Assembly: GCF_032854445.1 (NCBI RefSeq)
Contig: NC_088300.1
Location: forward strand, 64,640,984 to 64,704,983
Length of the DNA: 64,000 nt
Direction: 5' to 3'
Source of the DNA: Liolophura sinensis
Taxonomy: Eukaryota; Mollusca; Polyplacophora; Chitonida; Chitonidae
Of the stretch, positions 28,141-39,200 are shown in pieces. Below the pieces are notes generated by a model. It saw nothing but the letters and a program-made list of their open reading frames with translations, did not search any database and was not told where the DNA came from. Position 1 is the stretch's first letter, and every line of letters starts with the position of its first letter. The position numbers and the translations under genes are program-made.

Positions 28141-29565
28141 ATGTCCACAAAGGACCACCTGCATAGAATGAATCAAGATATGCACCAAGTGCTGGCATGA
28201 TGAGATTTCTACTCCAAATCACCAAATTAAGTTTCCAAAAACTAAATCATTTTCTAAATGTAGGTCTCAAAAGTTATGTCCCTTGCCACCACAACGGAAA
28301 CATCTATACCAAAGCTGCATATCATTAAATGATCATTATGATCAGTTACAACAGCTTTTATTTGATAAGTTAATCTTTATCAGGATTTCTTTTTATCTTC
28401 TGACATCACAGAATTAAGCTGAAGTAGTCAACATGTCTCACAAGCTCATTTTTTCCTATAGTTACAAAAGACAAATTGTCACCTACAAAATGATGTGGAA
28501 AAATGATTCAAGAAAAAGTGAAAATAAAAAGACAGATCTCAAACAGACTGATAAAAACATGATACCATATATTGTTTTAAAAATTACTCTCGCTAGCCTT
28601 GCAGCAGTCATGATAAAATAAAGCCAAAACTGAACATGCACCAAAAAAGTGGTTATCAAACTGATAATTGGAAACAAAATACCAAAGTACCAAAGTTTAT
28701 AATATAAAGACTTTGTTCAAATGGTTATATACAGGAAGAAGATTTAAAATCAGACATTCAAACACATTTTACCAAAAAATGGAAAAAAAACAATGTAGCG
28801 GATATGACTATGGCACAACATTTTCTCAGAAATTTTGCTGAAGCAAAGTGAGAGACATATCTTATCTCAGAAACTGATACTTTTTCAACATATTTTACAA
28901 AAACAAAACTGTGTGTTTTCTCACAATTTTGGCACAGTGACATGACAGTTAGGCCATTATACAACCTTACACACAACACTGACCCTTAGCAGTGTGGATT
29001 AACAGCAGAACTCAGAAATAATCCCATCAAAACAATCCGCAAACCAAAGTACAAGAGAAATTCCTGTCTCATGAAATGAGCCTTTAACATGTTGAAGTAC
29101 AGTGTGCACCTCAGCTGTCTTGCAGAAACATTCTGTAACTTAATGAAAGAATATCTCTGCCTTGCCTCAGTCTCGGCTATCTTGAAACAGCAGTTTGCAA
29201 ATTTAAGAGGAACAGTTTGTAAAGTCTAAGGAGCAAGTGGAAAAATTCAGAGATAATTTTTAAAATGAGATTAAAAAACCCAGTCACATGGCAGTCTGTA
29301 CACTATAATATAATTATAAAACAGTTTTCACACCATTATTCTGAAAATCTACAGCACTGAAAGATATGTTGCGAATATAAAACAAAAATGATAGTTAAAT
29401 TGACAAATATAACACCATGCAAGATACTGATATGTGATGCCATCAAATGAACTGTCATATAATGATAATTGTTTTCTCAAACACAACAACAAAAATCCCC
29501 AAAAGTAGCTCCTCAGTTTGGCATTCTGATCACAACATTTACCTCCCTTCTCAACAGCTCTCCAG

Positions 29566-30213
29566 TCAAGCTATCCCCACATTCTCCTTTAATGTTTTGA
29601 TGTTGCTCTCTGGTTTATTATGACCTCCACTAGAGATCTTTGGTGGTATCATGTGCTGTGAGGCTAGGAGCTCTGGGGAGTAGCGATCTACGGGGGAGCT
29701 GCATGGCAGTCCGTAACGGTTGCCATAAGCTATAGCCTGTGTCCAGGAGGCTACTGGAGGGTTAGAGTAGGCAGGGCCTTCATTGAGGCCTTGGGGCTCA
29801 CTCCTGTGGTTATCCAGCAGGGCTGGGAGCCGACTCGACATCCTCATGGATGCTTCCCACTGCGCATCCAGGTCAAACTGTTCACTGTGCCAGCTGAAGG
29901 GGCGGTTTGCACTGTACAACGATATCATGGTGCCGGTGCTGCTGGGATAGCTGGAGGACAGGCGGCGACTGTCAGTGTCATATGACCAGCGCGAGTCCGT
30001 GGAGCAGATCGTTGAGGTGTCGTACATCATGTCAGAACTGCAACCACTTGTAGAGGGCACTAAGGTAGTGTCGTTAAATAGAGCTGTGATCAGGGGCAGT
30101 GAGAACTGCTTCACGTTACCACGGATCTCCTCTAACTCCGGGTGCAGCTTTTCCTTCTTATTTTTCACAGCGATGCGAGTGCGTCCAGCTTTTATAGCCT
30201 CCTCATCTAATTC
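29566..30213 (-). CDS. FRMD6: Terminal exon 12 of the Expanded-type gene
   Basis: 648 bp, 215 residues plus TGA. Starts ELDEEAIKAGRTRIAVKNKK after acceptor TGACAG, then TICSTDSRWSYDTDSRRLSS and FSWHSEQFDLDAQWEASMRM. Dense in Ser, Tyr and Asp rather than low complexity, which suggests constraint, but I do not recognise a named domain. Confidence 0.88.
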   Translation of the reverse strand, partial: ELDEEAIKAGRTRIAVKNKKEKLHPELEEIRGNVKQFSLPLITALFNDTTLVPSTSGCSSDMMYDTSTICSTDSRWSYDTDSRRLSSSYPSSTGTMISLYSANRPFSWHSEQFDLDAQWEASMRMSSRLPALLDNHRSEPQGLNEGPAYSNPPVASWTQAIAYGNRYGLPCSSPVDRYSPELLASQHMIPPKISSGGHNKPESNIKTLKENVGIA

Positions 30214-33200
30214 CTGTCAGCAATCAAATACATTTGTGAATAAGTCTATAATACTGATAAATAATGATCCTACAAAAGTCAATATCATATGGTATGATCT
30301 CATCAAGACTACAATGGTAGGAACTGTATAAGACACAGTGTAATTGGACAACTTAACTGCTTGAACAGTTTCTTTGTGTATAACAAAACATTTTAGAAAA
30401 AATTTCCTTCTGGTAAGCTGCAATTTTTAATCTCACAAGCTTTGCTAAGTTAACCTCGGAGGGGTTTAAGATCTTAAAATGATACTTTTGATGCAAACAC
30501 TTAAATTTTTCTGATAAGAAATTAATTAAACCTCACAAAAAAAATCAAAGTGTCTCACTTGAAACATACTAAACTTCAGGTGAAATACAGTAGTCTTCTA
30601 TTCAAGCTCTGTGCGTCTAAAATTGGTAACAACACACTACTTATGCCCTTTTTATATAAACAATCATAACCAATTATATTCAACTTTCAACTCCTGTTCA
30701 GCCGGTACTTCTGACACAGAACACTCACCTGTTGTGCCAGGTCATTGGGTTGCTCTGCAGCAGCAGCCTGTAGTGCCTGGTCCAGAGCCCTCTCTAGTTC
30801 CTCAAAGCTGAACGGTATAGAAGGGTTATTAGCAGGATTACTGGTGCTCTGATATAGGTTAACAGGTTGACCCTGGACAGCACCCAGAGCAGTGTCTTGT
30901 GCATCCAGTGTGCTTGTGGCTGGCTCCTCTGAGTCAGAAATAAGGTAGTCCTCACCATAGGCGTCAAACAGTGAGGCATACGCTTTGTCAATTTCTGCCA
31001 GGGCCATATTTTCATCCACAGACATCATGTCATCACTGTCCCCTGATGAGACATGGGTGTGTGCTTGTGTCTCCAGTGATGGGTCAGAGGTCAGAGGCAA
31101 CAGGGCGGAGGTCACTGGCAGAAAGTCTGAGCTTGTAGGTAGCACATCAGAGGTCACAGGCAGCATCTCTGGCGGTGTTGCCACAATGGGGGGATCCAAG
31201 CTAACAGGAACAACTCGTGAAGCTGGGTCACATGGAGCACTGCTGGACTTAATGTGTACTTGCAAAGGTCCCAGATTCTTCTTAAAACTGTCCCCTCTAC
31301 TTGGAGTGCGGCTGGCAGGACGTGAGGACTTTCCTGGCTTCTCCTGGAGCCCATACTGTGCTTGGGGAGTGGGAGGAGGAGCATACTGTGGGAGACTGGG
31401 TGGTGGGTACTGAGTCTTGGGGGTGAGGCTGTAGATCGGAGCAGGGTTCAGGGGTAAGGCTGGCTGAGAGGCTGGTGAAGGCAGGGCAGAGTACAGGGGT
31501 GTGGTAGGCTGGACAGCATATTGTTTCTGGGACTGAGAGTGAACCACGGAGAATGGTTGCTGGGGCATGGGCACCAGAAACTGCATGTGAGGCTGGGGCT
31601 GAACCACATAGCCCTGCTGTGACATGGGTTGAGGTTTCTTCAGGCCAGAGAATTTCTGCTGAGCTTGTGACAACGGCACAGCAAACTGCTGCTGTGAGAT
31701 AGGCTGCTCCTGAGCAAACTGCTGCAGGGGTGTGCTATGCTGCTGAACAGTGAATTGTGACACTGGGGGAGTGGCCTTTGGGTGCGGTTCTGTGGCCGGG
31801 TTGTAATACTGCTGTTGAAGTTTGGGTTGTCCTGGAGACATCTGCTGGGCCAGGAACTGTTGGGGCTGCTTCACCTGGACTTGCTGAGCAGTGTATGGTT
31901 GCTGGACTGTAGGAGTGATGGATAGAGGCATGGACAGAGGGACAGAGAGCTGGGCTGGGAGGGAGAGGGGCACGGCCAACTGTGGTGCAACAAGGTTCAC
32001 ATCATCTGACACACTGTCTGCTGCAGGCTGGGATGAGGGTGGTGGGATGGGAGGCTTTGCCACCACGGCTGCTACTGGCACAGCTGATTTCACCTGTAAT
32101 TTAGGCGTGCCCTGACTGAGGACGGGCCTCTGGGGGGAGTCCTGGGTGCGGGTACGGACCTGAGCCGGACTTTGGGCTGCTGCTCCTGTCTTTGGAGGTA
32201 AGCTGTACACCGGGGCTGCTCCTAAACTCTGTGTTGTTGAGGTATTGACGGGTGGTTTGAGGGGTAAATTGAAGGGCTGGATTTTGGTAGAGGCAGATGG
32301 GGAGGGGGGTGGACCTTTTGTGGTTGACTGTGGAGAATTAGTCTGTAGTCCCTGGCCTGTGAAAGGGGGCTGTTGACTGGCCAACTGTTGGAGACGGGCC
32401 CCCTGAAGCATCTGCTGATGTTGTTGTAACCGAGACCTGTAGCTTCCATTACTTGTGATGGGAGACAACTCCACATGGCCACTGCCTTTACTACCCTGGC
32501 TTCCGTTACTGCCTGTACGCGTCACTGGAGACTTTGACACTTCTTTCCCTCGTCGATCCATACCAGTATCTGAAAATGTAAAAATTCAATCATGTTATGA
32601 AATGTAATACATAATTTAGTTAATACTGTACAGCTTAAGCCCATAGAAAAATTGTAATAATGCAAGTTTTATGGTAATTTGGTAATCTTCATGAACGTTA
32701 AATTGGTTGGTTTTGGCTGTACCACGAATATAACATTCATACAACGGTGGCCAGTAACTGAGCAATGAAACCCATGCTCCCCCACAAGCTACACTGGCAG
32801 GCTTTCCAATTTTCAGGTGAGAATAGCTTCAAACCGAATGCGATCCCATGCTCTCATTTATGAAAGGCTACAGGGTGATCTTTAGGTGAGTGTCTGAGAC
32901 CACTCGGCCACCCAAGGCCCCAGAATCACAAAGACAAGCCATCTATATAACTACATGCAAAGGGAAGACAAAAGTCTTACGTGTCTTTGGAGAGAAAGGT
33001 ACTAGTCTCCCTCGTCCTTGCTTGGGGGTTGTCAGTATGGCCGTTCCCATGGCTGGTCGAGGAGAATAATTATCCAATGAGGAACAGGGAGGGCTGTCAA
33101 TCATAATCTCTGATACTCTGTCTTCTGCAAATTAAAATTGCAGATTCAATAACCAAGAGCACCACAAAGGGAAATCTGGCTCAGATGAAGAATTATTCTA

Positions 33201-36200
33201 TTGGAGTAAGTTGTATATAATTCATTTTCCAGCCCTTAATTAGATTTAAGTAAATTAGGTCTAAGTTAGCATTAGTAAAAACAATTATTTCAGAGAGAAA
33301 ACTGTGACATGCAAAAGGACTGATTTATATAAAAAATCTATTTTATTTAACTAACTGGATTTTAAAGCTGAGCTCAAACATATTTCACATGTATATGGAG
33401 GATGTCAACTTTACACTGGCCCACTGACTACTGCCCCTTTGGCAGGTACTTCAAACAGTTTGTCTTACATTTGCAGCTGTATGAGTCAGAGCTGGATTCA
33501 AGAGCCTGTTGTCTGAGGCAAAAGCTTCCGCCAAAAGAAGCCTCAAGAGCAACAACATCTAATTTAAACTGAACAAAATTTTTCAGTTACCATGAAAGTC
33601 TAGTTTTAAGCATCACAGAACATGCACTTTGTCCTATATGTTGCAATGATTATTTCTTTCTACTTTCAGTACACACCTTCAAACTCTTCACTCTCATCAA
33701 AGCTAATGTGAAGTTTGTCGCTGACAATGCCAGATGTGGTGTTAGAGCTAGTGTTGCTGACCACAGAGTACCTCTGACCAGTGGTCCCTGTCTTTTTAGG
33801 GGTCAGCAGTGACCGGGCAGGACTGACCCCTCTGCTAGCAGCAAGGTCACGGGCATCACTGTAAATGTACGACTCTCGATACCGTTTGTCTGTAATACGA
33901 AAGGTGCACATGTATATTAACCATTATGAAAACTCAAACAATACATTTACAACCCTAATCTAATCAGTGTACCAATCAGGGTCTCATTTCCATAAAAATG
34001 CGTCAACACAAATGAAGTATATTTAGAATAAAGTGCACGTATTTCACCCAAAATATTGACCTGTATAAATGCACTTTCAGAAGCACATAAATGCCTTAAA
34101 ATGATACTTTTGACACCAACACTTAATCTTAACCAGTAAGAAATAAATCAAAACTTCACCAAAAAAACCTCTAAACTGGCCATGTATGGTTGATAAATCA
34201 ATTAAAATCAGACAAAATGTGTAATTTGAAACAAAAAAAATTGAACCTGAGGTGAAATACAGTATTTAAAACTATTACAGTGGCATCAAAAGCAATATGG
34301 TCGGTAAGCCACTTTTCATCAAAAACATAGACAAAATAAAAACCAATAAAATAAATCAAAAGTAAAGTCGAACCAATTTAATGGCGACCAACAAAATGAA
34401 GGCCCATGCACACACACACACGCACTGTAGACTGTTAAGCAAATAAAACTCCAGCGGGTCTATGTGAATAATAAAATCCCCAGGAAATGATTTCACGGCA
34501 TCTCTCGCTGTATAGTACCCCAATTAGCTCCCGGGGCGTAGGCGTCCCCTCAACCTTCGCCTTTTGTGGTGGGATAGTCAAATTGCTTCCAACACAGCTG
34601 TATGACTATTATTATTCAGTGCTTTACTTTACAGGTTTCTATCCTCGCATCACACATCTAAGACCTGTATAAATTTCTCTGCATGAGAATTTCAAATAGT
34701 AAACAATATGTACCTTCTGCATCTAGATGTCGGATCTCGTTAAGTTTTGGCTGAATTGCCATTTGAAACATGTGAGTAGAGCGACACAGCCACAACAAAA
34801 ACTTGGATTTAGCATCAGAGTCTGTGTAGTAAGTAAATTTCCTGCCATCCCAGCTTCCTACAGATCGAATCTCAAACTTCTTTTTCTGAAACAAAAAGGA
34901 AAACAACACAAAGATGCTGAATACATATAAAGATTCAATGTGGAAGTAGAAATTTTAGTAATTAGAAGTTTAATATTACTGAAAACATCCACAAAATGAC
35001 TGGTATTTACCTCAAAGTACAACTTTCCAATATCTGGCCAGAAGAATGTAGACACAAGGTCCTTGAAACCATCTGCACTGTCCTGTGAAAATAAGGTTTC
35101 ATCGTAAAATTTTACAAAAACATTACTGTTTCAAACATTACTGGCAATAGTTTTAGGAATTAGCCTAATCAACATTTAGGCAAATCTTCTGGGCCCACCT
35201 GCATATTAACATTAAGAGCACATAACTACTTTGGTGGTGAAATGCCTATAGTGCTGGTGGCCATGGTAGTTACGGGCACTTAACGTTAAGAGGGAGACAA
35301 GAATCTTCCACTGCTTTAGCCATAGCGCTTTAGATCCTGATTTAATGAATCAGGTAAAGAAGATTATACATAATATGCATGGATTGTTATTTTTATTTGT
35401 TTATTATATTGGTGTTTTACACCGTACTCAAGAATATTTCACTTATACGATCGCGGCCAGCATTATGGCCAGGGAAAACCCGAGACCATCCACAGCTTAC
35501 TGGCAGACCATCTCACATACCGCCTGGGAGGAAGCCAGCATGAGCTGCACTTAAACTCACAGCAACGGCATTGACCGGACGCTTCTAGGTCATTACGCTG
35601 CGCTAGCGCGCTAACCAACTGAGCCATGGAGGCCCCGTAATATGCATGGATACAAAAATCAAATCCTACCTCATAAATTTCCACTCCTTTGGGGAATATG
35701 CCAATCCAGGCATTCCAGCCTTTATCAGTTTTCCTTTTTCTCAGGCGATAAAAATGAAGGTTATGAGCAGCTGGTGACAGAGAGGCTTCACGAATAAACT
35801 TCAACTGAGCATCACTCTTGGTTGTATTTCGCAGATCCTGGTGCATTATAGGTACATTTTTCATGAGGTACTCAGTACCCCGCTTTTCCACGACCTGTTA
35901 ACAGAATGAAAAACGAAAATGCATATATCTGACAAATTTGAATAACCCTTGGCACTGACATTAATTTTTTAATTGTCATTTTCAACATGTCCCCAGGCAA
36001 CAGATCAATTAATTGACTTAATGCTTATTTATTATTTATTTTAATGATATTTTAAGCTGTACTGACACAGCCATGACTGAAGTATGTTTCACTTATATGA
36101 CAATTATCAAATGTATCAGTGAAGGAGACTGGCCAGGAAAACTACTACACCTTGCTACATGCCCAACAATTTTCCCGACTTAAAGCAATAGCCAAATCCT

Positions 36201-39200
36201 AAATTTATCACCAAAGCTTACTTGACACTTCAAGATTAGTACTATTTTTGACTGTGATGTTAAATGCATTCTAATTAACTACGTGGGATTAAAATCAATG
36301 CATCTGTTTAGATTCACTAAAAAGTGGTGCTAAAAATGGAGATAACTCACCCATGCAGGGAAGTACTCGCGTGGGTCAAAGTACTGTTCCGAACTGTGTC
36401 TACTGGGGTTGTAGTTGCCCAAGTCAGTTTGCAGGGAGAAGGCAGCCAGCTGAAAACAGCGTTCCTCACTGAACAAATACCGGTATTTGAGGACATTCTC
36501 CTTAAGTTGCAGGTAATACAACTGCCGTGTTATCTTCTCCCTGGAGAATACAGATGAACGTCTCAAATTAATGTTTTTAATGACGGTACATGATTTTCAC
36601 ATACAAAAATGAAATAATGTTGATTATCAATATGTTTGGTTGGTGTTATGATGTTTATACCCAGGCCTGTGCATCAAAATATTTCACAGGCCAGTATCAT
36701 GTATGTGAACTACTCAAAACTCAGTATAGCATATCTGCTATGCTAAAATCATCAGGTTTTACACCATACCTAGATTGTTGTTCTTTATGACTGTAGACAA
36801 GTTAATGGGCAGAGCAAAAGACAGCATCTCACCATCTACCCAACAAACTTTCTGTCTCAAAACTACAGCTAACCGAGGCATGGATCTTCAAAGATTCCAG
36901 GGGTCAGCTGTTCAAAAGTGTATTAACAGTTAAGCCAGGATTAAATCAGTCTTGGACTAATACACACCTAATGGCACTTTGGTTAATACCGGGCTTAACT
37001 CCTAATACACTTTTGGACAACTGGGCACTGATAAACTTCGTGTAAACTGGTTAACAAAGTTAGCAAGAACTGGATTTGAAACTTTTGCCCTCTGGGCTCT
37101 TCACACCCTCCTATTAATCATCATGATGTCACATGCTGATGGCATAGGCAGCTTTGGTACTTGCAGATGACATCAGACTATCACCACTTTGAGAAGCAGC
37201 CATCAGAGGTACATGTAAAAGGTTAGAGGGCTTAGTTGTGCACCTTTGTGGGGGCATTCAGTCTGCCAGGACGCCAGTCATAATTACCTACTAAGATGTA
37301 GGTAATGTAGCAAGAAATGAAAGCAGATCAAAATACTTCAACTAACTTACCTGAGCAAAACAACCTGATCCACGAAATACTGAACTCTAAAGTGAACTGT
37401 CAGGATGGGTTTGCCATATTTGTCCAGTCCCTACAAACGTGATTAGCTATAAGTTAACAACTGTAGCATTACGTCTTGTACCACATAAATACTTCCCACA
37501 ATATCAGTAATTAGATTTAATGAAAGCTTACATTTTCAATCTTTAAACATCATTTACATCTATTCCGATACCCTTTCATACCTTTCAGTAGAGTTATACA
37601 GGAGTACAACCGAAATAGTCCACCATTTACTACATTGAAATTTCCTCAGCTCATGACTTACCTCCCCTGCAGTTGACTTCCATGACTTAGGCGCATGTTT
37701 GTGCACCTTATCTTCAAGGTTTACAAAGTGATACTCCCCATCTATCAATGAACACAGAAAATGTATGCAGTCATTAAAAAACGAGCGAACTTGATAACTG
37801 AAAAGCTTGATGAATTACTATCTGCAAATTTTACTAAATGTTGTGAATCATTAAAAGCGGTTAACTGTAAAATTTGATGGTGTGGCTTACACTTAATGTT
37901 TACTACTTAAAGTTATAGTCACAAATCTGCAGTTAATTATCAGTAAACTCTTCAGTGAAGTGTAGGACAAAGATTTTCTTACATAAATACATATGTAAAC
38001 CACTAATTAACCGGTTTTGTTCAGGATAACACTTTAAATGTTATATGCCAGCATTTAAATGAGCCAACACGGGCCTGAAGATGACTTTAGGTTCTCAAAA
38101 GTCCCTACATGAAAAAATGTACATATATATAAATGGTACTGAAGCACAGTACCAAATTCCCCAGTGCTGATGTACTGAAATAACATGTACCTTTATTCTC
38201 TGCCAAGCCAAAGTACTCCACTTCCCTCAGGCCGTAATGAGCTGCTACCTGATTAAATACATCCTGGAACTTAGCCTTGACCTACAAACAAAAACACACA
38301 GAATATAGCAAAACTGGGTCAAACATTAAATACATGACGCAAATAGATTTATGATTTAAATCACCAGAACAGTCTGGCTTCTATGGGTGATTCTGCAATG
38401 CACAAAGGTATTTTTCAGAAAACAGAAGTTAATAATATAACTCGTATAAAAGTGTAAATGATTTGCAAGTCTGAAATATGTATAAATTTGTAAAAGATGT
38501 TCAAATCTGAAATATGTGGAAATGATATGTAAAAGTATAAAAGATGTACAAACCTAAAATATCTGTAAATTTGTAAATAACGTTCAAGCGTGAAATATGT
38601 GTAAATGGTGTTCAAACCTGAAATGTGTGTAAATGATGTGGAAGCCTGAAAAATGTATAAATGATGAACATGCCTGAAATATATGTATATGTACATGTGT
38701 AAATGACCTGCATGCCCGAAATAAAAAATACTCTGGAATTATTGCTTTGCAATACATTATATGTACTCTTCTGATATAATACCTGTTTGTAATTCCACAA
38801 CAGGGCTAAAATGGCCATAACATTTTTGAAAATGAACGAAAAGGCTGAAAAGTCTTGATCTGTAGCTTGTCTTAGCCCAGCCATGAGCTTTCTAAATTCA
38901 AAATAACAAACTGTTTTGAAAGAAATCTGGAAAGTCCGGCCAGAAAATGAAATGAGTAAGGTTAAATGTCGACAAAAAAAATTTGAAGATACTTTGTACA
39001 AAAGGGTACAATGAGATATAAATTAGCTTCAAAATTAGCTTTCTTTTTAAAGGATTTATGGCGATCTAAAAAACATATGGGGCTAATAGTTCAAACTCTA
39101 AACACATCTGTTGAAGTGTAAATGATGCTGTACTGAATGTTTAAAACATGTAACAATGAGAACATTTTGAACAAAAGGGTAGGGGCCAAGTAAAAGCAGT

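Larger units (their letters stand above)
24601..29565. other. Region downstream of the Expanded/FRMD6-type gene; possible long 3' UTR
   Basis: AT-rich with no recognisable coding exon. It follows the stop codon at 29566. TTTATT at 24605-24610 (AATAAA on the minus strand) is one of several possible poly(A) signals, so how much of this is 3' UTR is unknown. Two minisatellites inside are listed separately. Confidence 0.35.

Noticed and set aside
29791-29985. Plus-strand ORFs over the FERM gene's last exons
   Set aside because: Shadows of the minus-strand coding frame, which has splice and homology support.
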